A stretch of 64,000 bases of DNA from JANRLL01 sp033762715 (GTDB taxonomy: Bacteria; Pseudomonadota; Alphaproteobacteria; Rickettsiales; SXRF01): the NCBI GenBank assembly GCA_033762715.1, contig JANRLL010000004.1, forward strand, positions 104,542-168,541, given 5' to 3'. Below the pieces are notes generated by a model, which saw nothing but the letters and a program-made list of their open reading frames with translations, ran no database searches and was not told where the DNA came from. A program made the position numbers and the translations under genes. Below are positions 1 to 7,436 of the stretch, piece after piece. Numbering within the stretch: the first letter of the stretch is position 1; each line of letters opens with the position of its first letter.

Positions 1-2
1 AT

Positions 3-191
3 ATGCACATCATCATGTTATCGACCCATCGCGGCTGCGAGGACGGGTTTGTTGTGCGTCGCTATGAGCTCGGCAAAACCTATCACGTCGCCGATGGTTT
101 GGCGTCTGCCTTTATCCGCAAAGGATGGGCAAAGCGCGCACCGTCTGATCTTTTTTATTCCAAGCATTTTCATCACAAGGAGATTTTATGA
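3..191 (+). CDS. Small phage/GTA-cluster protein
   Basis: A 62-residue protein whose conserved-looking core reads STHRGCEDGF followed by RRYELGKTY and a C-terminal AFIRKGW. Small proteins of this kind commonly sit between the capsid and head-tail connector genes of GTA and HK97-like clusters; their function is not known. The ATG lies two bases from the window edge, so its ribosome-binding site cannot be seen and an internal ATG at position 15 is possible. It overlaps the next gene by 4 bp (ATGA), which suggests translational coupling to the head-tail connector. Confidence 0.6.
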   Translation: MHIIMLSTHRGCEDGFVVRRYELGKTYHVADGLASAFIRKGWAKRAPSDLFYSKHFHHKEIL

Positions 192-763
192 CTGCTTACC
201 CTGCACGCCAGTTGGCGCGCCTTACCGCGCCTACGACCGAGCCGATTAGCCTGGCGGAGGCCAAGCTGTATCTGCGTATTGATCATGCGCAAGACGACAC
301 GCTTATCAGCGATCTCATCACCACTGCGCGGCATATGGCAGAGCAGCATTTAAAACGCTCGCTCATGACGCAAAGCTGGAAACTAACTATGGATGGCTGC
401 GAGCATTTTGCCCTCGATTTATATGGTGAGCAGATAGTGCCCTTATCGATGGGACCTATTGCCAGCATCACCAACATCATGGCCGTTGACCGCGAAGGAA
501 CCAGCACCGAGGTCGATAATAGCTATTACCGTCTTAGCGCCACACGCGACGCGGTTTTGATGAATGCAGGTGTGAACGGCTTTCGCATAGAAATCACCTA
601 TAGCGCTGGCTACGGCGATGCGGCTTCGGTGCCGCGCCCGATCAAACTCGGATTGCTGTCGCATGTGGCGGCTTTGTTCGATGGTCGTGGCCTAGATGCC
701 GATACGGCATTGCCGGCATCGTGCCTATCTTTATATGCGTCATACCGCGAGGTGGGTTTATGA
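188..763 (+). CDS. Phage head-tail connector protein (phiE125 gp8 / GTA g6-like)
   Basis: 191 residues. The N-terminal signature PISLAEAKLYLRID, then a D-D-x-LI pair and an AEQHL helix, is the hallmark of the phiE125 gp8/GTA g6 family. These proteins form the ring joining portal to tail. A strong AGGAG lies 5 bp before the ATG at 188. The gene is followed with ATGA overlap by the adaptor gene, as in GTA clusters. Portal, protease and capsid genes (g3-g5) would be expected upstream, outside the window. Confidence 0.85.
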   Translation: MTAYPARQLARLTAPTTEPISLAEAKLYLRIDHAQDDTLISDLITTARHMAEQHLKRSLMTQSWKLTMDGCEHFALDLYGEQIVPLSMGPIASITNIMAVDREGTSTEVDNSYYRLSATRDAVLMNAGVNGFRIEITYSAGYGDAASVPRPIKLGLLSHVAALFDGRGLDADTALPASCLSLYASYREVGL

Positions 764-1110
764 TACGCCGTAAAAGCCCAAGCAGCAGGTTGCGACACCG
801 CTTAAGCCTGCAACAAGAAATCCATACGGCCGACACGCAAGGCGGATTCACCCGCAGCTGGCAACCTATTGCCGATTTATGGGCAGAAATTATGCCGATG
901 CACAGCTATGAGCGCGGACGTGAACCATTGGTGGGTGGGCAGCTTCAGGCGACCATCACCCATAAAATCACATTGCGCTATCGCGATGGCATCACCACCG
1001 GACAGCGCCTCGTATTTGATGGACGCGCTTTCAATATTCATTCCGTGATTGTGCCTAATGAAGCCAAACAGCTGATTGAAATTTTTGCCGAAGAAGGGGG
1101 TGCGGGCTAA
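760..1110 (+). CDS. Head-tail adaptor (phage head closure, GTA g7-like)
   Basis: 116 residues when started at the ATG of the ATGA overlap with the connector gene (760); a longer reading from a GTG at 721 is less likely because that start lies inside the connector gene. The pattern RLSLQQEI, a 'W..IADLWAEI.P' stretch, and a C-terminal RLVFDGRAFNIHSV followed by 'N..KQLIEIFAEE' match the phage head-tail joining (gp16/SPP1-like) family. The product plugs the portal-connector opening and docks the tail. Its position directly after the connector supports the call. Confidence 0.82.
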   Translation: MIRRKSPSSRLRHRLSLQQEIHTADTQGGFTRSWQPIADLWAEIMPMHSYERGREPLVGGQLQATITHKITLRYRDGITTGQRLVFDGRAFNIHSVIVPNEAKQLIEIFAEEGGAG

Positions 1111-1182
1111 TATAACTGCTTCCGCTCACGGCTGACCAGTCTGCTGACTGGATTATTATTTTATCTGTAAAAAGGAACTATT

Positions 1183-1587
1183 ATGACGGCGATAAGTCAT
1201 TTGCCGCTGCAAAAGGCGGTCTATAATACATTGCATGGCGATGCTACACTCATGGCGCTGATCTCCGATGTGTATGATCATGTGCCGCAAGGCACGGACT
1301 ATCCCTATATTGCTTTTGGCGAACCGCGCATAGATGATGTATCTAATATGTCGACTACTCTGATCAGCATGGATCTGCCACTTCATATATGGAGTCGTGA
1401 TGGCGGGCGTAAACAGGTGGCAACCATCATGGAGCGCGTGCATACGTTGCTGCATTTGGCAACACTCAGTCTGACTGGGCAAACCCTTCTGAATCTGCGC
1501 TTTGATAGCAGCAGGGTCGATTTGCAAAATGATGGCTACAGCTATAAAGGCACCATGGCGTTTCACGCTTTGCTGCAGGTTGGCTAA
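1183..1587 (+). CDS. Tail terminator / tail-completion protein (DUF3168, GTA g8-like)
   Basis: 134 residues with the DUF3168 layout: an N-terminal LQKAVYNTLHGD helix, YPYIAFGE, then a DLPLHIWS strand and a G-rich linker into an alpha/beta C-terminus ending in GTMAFHALL. The family caps the tail tube and joins it to the head. An AAGGAAC ribosome-binding site precedes the ATG. Its stop overlaps the next start by one base (TAATG). In GTA clusters the major tail protein (g9) follows this gene; here it does not. Confidence 0.83.
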   Translation: MTAISHLPLQKAVYNTLHGDATLMALISDVYDHVPQGTDYPYIAFGEPRIDDVSNMSTTLISMDLPLHIWSRDGGRKQVATIMERVHTLLHLATLSLTGQTLLNLRFDSSRVDLQNDGYSYKGTMAFHALLQVG

Positions 1588-1835
1588 TGCGCAACATTAC
1601 TTTTGAACAGCTTTGTGCGCTTGAACAAAATACCGATGCGACGCTGGTGCAATTGGCCGAGCGACTGGCTGAACATCGATTGCATTTACAGGATATGACG
1701 GCGCTGGTGGCGCTCTGCAATGACCAGTCACTGGAGGCTGCGCAGGCTTGGGTGATGGAGCAGGGGGTTGTCAGCGCGACCGAGTTGTTGTTGCCCTATC
1801 TCACGCAGTGGCTCAATGGTCAGTGCGTATCGTAG
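1587..1835 (+). CDS. GTA gp10-like tail chaperone
   Basis: 82 residues: ITFEQLCALEQ, then a TLVQLAERL helix, a LQDMTALVALC helix, and a C-terminal ELLLPYLTQWL. The architecture (short, all helical, one capsid-to-tail-cluster paralog per GTA locus) matches the gp10 tail-assembly family of GTA clusters. It begins at the TAATG overlap with the terminator gene, so there is no room for the tail-tube gene g9 that usually lies between them. Its last 16 bp overlap the convergent minus-strand gene ending at 1820, which marks the edge of the first inserted block. Confidence 0.7.
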   Translation: MRNITFEQLCALEQNTDATLVQLAERLAEHRLHLQDMTALVALCNDQSLEAAQAWVMEQGVVSATELLLPYLTQWLNGQCVS

Positions 1836-2371
1836 CTCTTGGCGATGGTATCGATATATTGGCGGTAGCTGGGTTGCAAATTGCTGGTGATCTCGGCTGT
1901 GCATTCGGTCTTGGCATACATTTCTTTATAAGAGCCACGTGCTGCGGTGAGAATATCATATTGCAGCCGGCCAGGCGCATTGACCGACGCCATATCTTGC
2001 GCCAGCGCCGAGATGATGACATGAAAATCATACGGATGGGTAATGGTGCAATGATTGAGAAAATAATGCGTCACCAATAATTCTTCATAACGCTTTTTCA
2101 GTTTATCCCATTCAGCCGTTTTTCCCGATGCTTGTGCTTCGGGATTAAACAAGGCGGTAACCGAGTTATCCTCTTCAGGTTCTATCTTTTCAGTTGCCGG
2201 TGTCTTCGCGGCATCCAATGCGGTCTTCAACTGGTTGATTTCACTATCACGATCACTGACTTGCTGCGTTACTTCCTGCAAACGCCAGGCATAGGCTGCG
2301 ATAATCAATACGCAGCCGCACAGTACCATCAACACCATCGCGCTTATATGATTGGGAGGTTGGGTGCGCAC
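1820..2371 (-). CDS. Membrane-anchored coiled-coil protein, unknown
   Basis: I do not recognise this 183-residue protein. A single membrane segment (about residues 10-28) is followed by a heptad-like coiled coil (about 30-55), an acidic linker, and a C-terminal region with two cysteines (NHCTIT and KTECTAEI). This suggests one transmembrane helix with an exported domain. The start is GTG at 2371, three bases after the stop of the upstream gene, so the two probably form an operon. The pair points against the phage genes and separates gp10 from everything downstream. An internal ATG about 12 codons in is a possible alternative start. Confidence 0.6.
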   Translation of the reverse strand: MRTQPPNHISAMVLMVLCGCVLIIAAYAWRLQEVTQQVSDRDSEINQLKTALDAAKTPATEKIEPEEDNSVTALFNPEAQASGKTAEWDKLKKRYEELLVTHYFLNHCTITHPYDFHVIISALAQDMASVNAPGRLQYDILTAARGSYKEMYAKTECTAEITSNLQPSYRQYIDTIAKSYDTH

Positions 2372-2374
2372 GAA

Positions 2375-2863
2375 CTAAGGAGTTCCTGGTTGCGCGCAGT
2401 TAATAGTCACCGGCTCGCCATGCGATACGAGCGACTTTGCGCGGTCATACGAAAAACAACGATATACAATCGATAATTCTTTCATGCAGCTCGGCGCCGG
2501 ATCGGGCCCGAGGCTTTGATCATTCACATCAAACTGGCAAATTTGCTTGCCATTGCAGTGAAATTTAACCGCTTCCAATACATTGTTGGGGGCGAAGCTT
2601 TTGGCATAATTTTCATAATCAGCATAGGTTTTGCCGGTTTCTTGTTGCCATAATTCCAATGATTTTTTGCAATTAAGACCCCAGCTGGCATTCACCGCAA
2701 TCACCTGATAGCCCGACGTTTGCTGCACCGTTTTTGCAGCTGGCGCCTTATTGGTCATGCTTTGCACCGCAATACCCGCCATGAACTGCCATACAAAATA
2801 GGTGATAATAATAACGACTGAAATAATCAGCAGGTGAACTTTAAAAAACATCCAATGCCCCAA
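2375..2863 (-). CDS. Membrane-anchored protein with SUEL/rhamnose-lectin-like domain
   Basis: 162 residues. An N-terminal hydrophobic helix (about 6-33) anchors the protein. The exported part begins with a strand ending in NASWGLNCKK and ends with a cysteine-rich block: HCNGKQICQF, then PAPSCMKELSIVYRC. This CxGxxxC ... PC/SC-x(2)-K-x-L-x-V-x-Y-x-C spacing resembles the C-terminal half of the SUEL (galactose/rhamnose-binding lectin) fold. The resemblance is by eye only. If correct, it is an envelope-displayed carbohydrate-binding protein. It is the first gene of a two-gene operon with the coiled-coil protein and is divergent from the gene at 2927. Confidence 0.55.
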   Translation of the reverse strand: MGHWMFFKVHLLIISVVIIITYFVWQFMAGIAVQSMTNKAPAAKTVQQTSGYQVIAVNASWGLNCKKSLELWQQETGKTYADYENYAKSFAPNNVLEAVKFHCNGKQICQFDVNDQSLGPDPAPSCMKELSIVYRCFSYDRAKSLVSHGEPVTINCAQPGTP

Positions 2864-2926
2864 ACTACTGTTGCTGTCTTACCCGAATTTCCTTAACAAA
2901 CCCTTGATTTATGGAGAAATAGCCCC

Positions 2927-3268
2927 ATGCCCAATGATATGGAAGAATTACATAGTGCACTCAATCGCTTAAGCCGTCTAACTGGTTACAGCAGCAACCC
3001 CACTCAAACCCTGCGTACGCGTATTGGTAGCCATAGTGATAAACGCAGTAATAACAGATTCTTGTCCCAATTTGCGAGTAGTTTTATGAATAATGCTCTG
3101 CAAGAGCTGTTTGACAGCAGTGGAGGTGGAAAATCAAGAATACAAAGCGAATACAGTATGTTGCAAGGGGTTTTGCCCGCTGAAAGCCGCTCGTCCCGCG
3201 CTAGCCGCGGACAACAGCTTTCTTCACTAGCGGCAGCCTTGAATCGGGCCTCACGGCGCTACCTCTAG
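2927..3268 (+). CDS. Small unknown protein at the tape-measure position
   Basis: 113 residues, basic and serine-rich, no membrane segment. It starts MPNDMEELHSALNRLSRL and has a helical middle (FASSFMNNALQELFD) followed by a GGG turn. In GTA clusters the tape-measure gene (g11) would lie here, and the short GTA tape measures also begin with an 'E-L-..-L-..-L' helix and contain an 'ALRxLFD'-like helix. It may therefore be a shrunken g11 remnant, but the similarity is weak. It could equally be an unrelated lineage-specific gene. A GGAG lies about 11 bp upstream of the ATG. Confidence 0.45.
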   Translation: MPNDMEELHSALNRLSRLTGYSSNPTQTLRTRIGSHSDKRSNNRFLSQFASSFMNNALQELFDSSGGGKSRIQSEYSMLQGVLPAESRSSRASRGQQLSSLAAALNRASRRYL

Positions 3269-3352
3269 CAACTGGCTGAAATACCATTCGTTTTAACGAT
3301 TTTTAATCCTGTATTTTTAGGTGCTTTTGAGGCCAGAAAAACCAGCAAAAAC

Positions 3353-3371
3353 CGTCACATAAATGTCATAA
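3353..3371 (+). promoter_or_regulatory. Pho-box-like direct repeat upstream of the 851-residue protein gene
   Basis: Two half-sites, GTCACA (3354) and GTCATA (3365), are separated by exactly 11 bp (TCAC at 3355, TCAT at 3366). This matches the spacing and sequence of the PhoB box CTGTCAT-N4-CTGTCAY. The TSS is not obvious; a weak TATGGG lies 19-20 bp beyond the first half-site. It belongs to the set of similar boxes described in the findings. Confidence 0.5.
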
Positions 3372-3444
3372 AAATCAACTATGGGCAGGTGTGGCTTTAC
3401 GATATGATGTAGATGGATAAAAAAGGTTTTTGGAGTCTTGTTGC

Positions 3445-6000
3445 GTGTCAGGCAATAACAACGAATATGGCTCGGGTAATGGTTCGTCGAAAGGCGGCCA
3501 GTTTGGCAATACCTCCAATTTCAGCACCACAGGACTAAGTGATGACGGACGTTTCCTAGGCATTAAGCTTTCGCCGGACATGGCTGAGAAAATGCGTTCG
3601 TTCTATCCGATCGCGCTTAGCTGGTTGCGTCGCAAAGGCGAACAAATTGCGATGCCTCTGTCAGAAAAATTCGCAAAAGAAGTCCTGAAAAAAGGCCCTG
3701 AAGAAGCGGCGCATCTCAGCGGTAAAGTTGGTAATGTCGTCGGTTACAGCATTATCTTAAGCAGCCAGCTTTATGATTTAGGCAATAACGTCTATACCTC
3801 GACCAAGCTGCTCAATGAGCTGCGCTCGGCCGTTGCACCACTGCATAAAACTACACCCAATGCATCGCCACTCAGCGGCAATAACGAAGTTATCGCCAAT
3901 ACGCGCGGTAAAATTGGTAGCATCTTCTGGCAAAAACTCGTACTCACCGGCACCAGCCTGATCGGTGCGGCACCTGCATTAATTGAAAAATTCGGTGAGC
4001 AGGGCATCAAAACCCAGCAGCGCCTGGATGCGATGGAATATGAGCAGGCGAAAAAAGATCCGGCAAAACTAAAAGAATATCTGGCGAAAAAAGCCGGCGT
4101 TGCCACGGTTAAAGACGGCAAATTGCCCGATACGGTCGTGGAAGCGCAAGCACGCGCTAGCATTATCGAAGATCAGCGCAAAGATTATCTCGCTAAATTT
4201 ACAAGCTTTGAAAAAGCTAATGCGATCGACGTTCGCAAAGAAGTAAATGCCGCGTTGCGCCTGACCGAGAGCAACGTGCATTCTAGCATACCGGAGCTTA
4301 AACGCTTGGGTATCAATACGGAGCGCTTGGAGACCGCGCTTAAAAATCCAAAAGCTGACGCAAAAACCTCGATCGCGAATTTCCTTAAAACCATTGATAC
4401 GGATAAGGAAATTGAGCGCGCAATGAAGATCAAATATGTACGCCAGCATGGCGCATTTGATCAAGAATGGACGCATTTCCTCACGGGTGAGGCCAGCACA
4501 GAACCTACACTACGCAAACAGCTCGAGCAAAAATTCGCCAAGCTGGATGAGGCAACCGCTCTTGCAGAAAAAGAGAAAAAAGCGCTACTGCAAGCGGAGA
4601 AAAACGACAAAACCAATGAAATCGGCACCATGGCGGCAGGTCTCGGCGCGGGTCTGGCTGCGGAGTTGGTGGGTAAAGCCTTAGGTAGCGATGCGGCGGA
4701 TAAATTCAGCCAGCCGATTGCTTTTGACCGTATCTTGCATCTGCGCCGTGTGCTGGAAAAAGCAGGCAGCGAAGCACCAGAGCAAATCGCCGGTATTTCA
4801 CTCGGCAAAGGCAAAAACAGCGAAAAAGATATGGGTTATGTGCAATATGTGCATAGCATCTTCCAACAGCATCAACGTGATTGTAACCGCCCTGAAATCG
4901 GTGAACGTTTCTTCGAGCATTTCGAGAAAGCGCATTTCAATGATGCTGCGATTCAGAAAATGTCGGATGATGAACTTACCCCGTATGAGCTGGCCTTAAA
5001 GACCATTGCGAAACGCCTAAAAACCGGCCGTATGGATGCGATTGCGCTGGTGACGCTGGTTGGTGATCCACAGAAAAAACTGGTGCGTGAAGAAGGCCGT
5101 GCTTTTGGTCCGGCGGGCGCTGGCAAAGACGATGCGGCGGTCAAAGAAGCGCTGGTTAAAACCATCGACGAACAAACGGCGATGCTGCATGGCCAGCAAA
5201 ATGACAAAGATCATATCAACGAGAAACTAGGCAATTTCGTATTCAGCACCGATGATTTGAAAAATGCGCTGTCATCGGATGAAATGGATCCGCAGCAACG
5301 CGCCTTTATCTTCAGCGTATTTAGTGACGCCGTAGGCAGCGATAAAAAACTCTGCTCGATGCTAGGCATCAATGAAACCCGTTGCCAGGAACTGAACCAA
5401 CAGGTGAAAGACCAATTCAATCCGTTGATGGATGGGGTGGTGGTGGCGCTGGCCGACATGATAGAGCAGGAGCCAGAAAAATTAGCCACTCAATTGAAAA
5501 TGACCGATAAAGAAAAAGACTTTATCCTTCGCATTGCTCGTGCGGTGCGTGATGAAGGCAAGTCGGCGGCTGATATGGTAGAAAGCCGCGAAGAGCTCAC
5601 ATCGCTGGAAACGGTTGCTGCCAATGCTACCATGACAGTTAAAGAGAATTTCTGGCAAAAAGTAGTGGGTGCTTCCAAGCGCCTTAAAGAGCCCAAAGCA
5701 GAGAAGCCCTCAGCAGAAGAGGGGCAACATCATCATGGGCATAAGCACGCAGACGGCGCTGAGGGCGAAGAGCGTCCACACCGTCATACAGAGCGCATCG
5801 AGCGCGAAGAGCCTCGTGGCGTGTCGCATGCGGAGCGCTTCCGTGAAGAAGGCGGCGAAGAAAAAGAACCGATCAGCAAGCGCTTTAAGCGCGATGAAGA
5901 AGCAATGCCGCATGCAGCGGTTATTGAGCGCAAACGTCACGGCAAACATGGCCATGGTCATGACGATGCTCCAGAAGGGGTATCGCCATACAGAGGGTAA
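3445..6000 (+). CDS. Large helical protein with His/charged tail, unknown
   Basis: I do not recognise this 851-residue protein. GTG at 3445 is preferred because GGAG lies 9 bp upstream, whereas an in-frame TTG at 3430 overlaps that site. It opens with a Gly/Ser/Asn-rich segment, then long alternating-charge helices. Two mildly hydrophobic stretches occur (near NVVGYSIILSSQLYDLG, and MAAGLGAGLAAELVG in the middle). The last 90 residues are highly charged and histidine-rich (HHHGHKH, HRHTERIERE, SHAERFREEGG, HGKHGHGHD). Metal binding by that tail is an inference. It lies inside the GTA cluster where the tape measure would be, but it has no phage signature. A Pho-box-like repeat precedes it. Confidence 0.7.
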   Translation: MSGNNNEYGSGNGSSKGGQFGNTSNFSTTGLSDDGRFLGIKLSPDMAEKMRSFYPIALSWLRRKGEQIAMPLSEKFAKEVLKKGPEEAAHLSGKVGNVVGYSIILSSQLYDLGNNVYTSTKLLNELRSAVAPLHKTTPNASPLSGNNEVIANTRGKIGSIFWQKLVLTGTSLIGAAPALIEKFGEQGIKTQQRLDAMEYEQAKKDPAKLKEYLAKKAGVATVKDGKLPDTVVEAQARASIIEDQRKDYLAKFTSFEKANAIDVRKEVNAALRLTESNVHSSIPELKRLGINTERLETALKNPKADAKTSIANFLKTIDTDKEIERAMKIKYVRQHGAFDQEWTHFLTGEASTEPTLRKQLEQKFAKLDEATALAEKEKKALLQAEKNDKTNEIGTMAAGLGAGLAAELVGKALGSDAADKFSQPIAFDRILHLRRVLEKAGSEAPEQIAGISLGKGKNSEKDMGYVQYVHSIFQQHQRDCNRPEIGERFFEHFEKAHFNDAAIQKMSDDELTPYELALKTIAKRLKTGRMDAIALVTLVGDPQKKLVREEGRAFGPAGAGKDDAAVKEALVKTIDEQTAMLHGQQNDKDHINEKLGNFVFSTDDLKNALSSDEMDPQQRAFIFSVFSDAVGSDKKLCSMLGINETRCQELNQQVKDQFNPLMDGVVVALADMIEQEPEKLATQLKMTDKEKDFILRIARAVRDEGKSAADMVESREELTSLETVAANATMTVKENFWQKVVGASKRLKEPKAEKPSAEEGQHHHGHKHADGAEGEERPHRHTERIEREEPRGVSHAERFREEGGEEKEPISKRFKRDEEAMPHAAVIERKRHGKHGHGHDDAPEGVSPYRG

Positions 6001-6089
6001 GCGTTGAAGATGGAATGTACATATGATATATACGAACAATATGACATTCAATCGCCACATCAATGGCTTATACCCTATGGGGGTATGAC

Positions 6090-7286
6090 ATGACCGCTCC
6101 ACATTATTACGGCTCAACTAGCGGTATTCTTGTCGATCGTTTCCTGAAATACGGCCTGTTCCCCTTTGCCTTGGGTAGCGGCTATTTGATGTTTCATGAT
6201 CACGACAAAGCCACTAGGTTCGCGCAGACCGCGTGCTTATTGGGTGCTTCGGCCATCACCACCACCTTCCTCGGACTTGAATCGGACATGCTGGATAAAA
6301 CCGGCCGTGAGGCGGTTTCCGCTGCCATGGGGGTTGACCCCAGCCAAATCGAGTTTTCCGACTTTAAATATTGCGACAATATAATTGTCAAAAAAGCCTA
6401 TGAAGATTTAATGCATTTGCAAAAATACCGTTACGGAACGGACTTGTTATTTGTACTGCCAAATCTGGTCGAGGCGAGCTACGGCAAAATGACTGGCAAA
6501 GAATTGCCTGCTTCGAAAGATGTGATGAAAGCATTTGAATCGCGCGATCCATCTAATTTTAATCCAGGCAAATATTCGCCGTTGGAAGTGATGCTGCAAG
6601 GCCATAATGGCTGGGCGATGGGAGCTTATGCTGGTAAGGCGCTCTATTGGAGTTATGAAACGTACGGTGTGCCGAAAACAGCGTATTATGAAACCGTCAA
6701 AATGCGTGAAAAAATCGAATCAACAGGCAGCGATTTACGCGCCAATGATTTGAAAGCCATTTACCAACGCGCCCGAAATGATCGAGGCCTGCCGATGGTT
6801 AGCCTCAACTCCAAAGAAGAAAACGATGCACTACGTCAATTGCTCGATCGGATGACTGAGGCCTATAATCAACATGACGGCAAATTTGGCTTGAATGAAA
6901 TTGTGCATTTAATTGGTAGCGGCGCTATCAATATCCATGAAAAAGATGGTGTGACCTTCTCGCTCGATGCCGTTACCGAGTCTAATAAAGCCATTGATAA
7001 GGTGCTGGCCATTGGGCTTTCTGGCATTCGCGAGGAAAACCGGAAGGTTCATGAGCGCAAACAGGCTCTGGGTATTGAGCGCGGCTCGTTGCTCGAAGGC
7101 GGCATTGTGCATGATAATGTCGAGATCAGAAAACATAAAACCTTTGCTGACCGCCTGTCAGATAAGGCAGTGGGTGCGATCCGCAGCGTGTTAAACCGCA
7201 CTAACATGACGGCTGGCAAACCAGAGGAATTCGTATCCGTTCGTGACCCGACAGATATTGTCGGCAATTCCGGCATGAGTCGTTGA
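6090..7286 (+). CDS. Unknown 398-residue protein, two hydrophobic N-terminal segments
   Basis: Not recognised. The start at ATG 6090 is chosen because GGGGG sits 6 bp upstream; an in-frame ATG at 6063 has no such site. The N-terminus contains two hydrophobic stretches (FLKYGLFPFALGSGYLMF and TACLLGASAITTTFLGL), suggesting a hairpin in the membrane. A tyrosine- and lysine-rich soluble region follows, containing LHLQKYRYG-like and NLVEASYGK segments. The C-terminus is charged (REENRKVHERKQ). It lies 89 bp after the 851-residue protein gene and is probably co-transcribed with it. A weak 11-bp repeat (GACAT...CCACA, 6043-6059) lies upstream. Confidence 0.65.
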   Translation: MTAPHYYGSTSGILVDRFLKYGLFPFALGSGYLMFHDHDKATRFAQTACLLGASAITTTFLGLESDMLDKTGREAVSAAMGVDPSQIEFSDFKYCDNIIVKKAYEDLMHLQKYRYGTDLLFVLPNLVEASYGKMTGKELPASKDVMKAFESRDPSNFNPGKYSPLEVMLQGHNGWAMGAYAGKALYWSYETYGVPKTAYYETVKMREKIESTGSDLRANDLKAIYQRARNDRGLPMVSLNSKEENDALRQLLDRMTEAYNQHDGKFGLNEIVHLIGSGAINIHEKDGVTFSLDAVTESNKAIDKVLAIGLSGIREENRKVHERKQALGIERGSLLEGGIVHDNVEIRKHKTFADRLSDKAVGAIRSVLNRTNMTAGKPEEFVSVRDPTDIVGNSGMSR

Positions 7287-7291
7287 TTTAT

Positions 7292-7311
7292 AACAATTTA
7301 TTATTGTTTTT
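7292..7311 (+). terminator. Weak AT-rich terminator-like hairpin
   Basis: AACAAT and ATTGTT arms (6 bp) flank a 5-base loop and run into a short T-run directly after the stop of the preceding gene. The low GC of the stem makes it a weak candidate. Confidence 0.3.
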
Positions 7312-7436
7312 CCTGGGATTATGACGGATTCAGGCAACGTCTTGTATCGTCACAAAAAGTTAATATAAAACCCTATGTGCCATACGCCGGTTTAGGCTAT
7401 ACTTTAAGGTGTAGTAATATGACTGGTTGAATCAAC

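Noticed and set aside
3430..3444. TTG start for the 851-residue protein
   Set aside because: It would place the start codon across the GGAG ribosome-binding site of the better GTG start at 3445.
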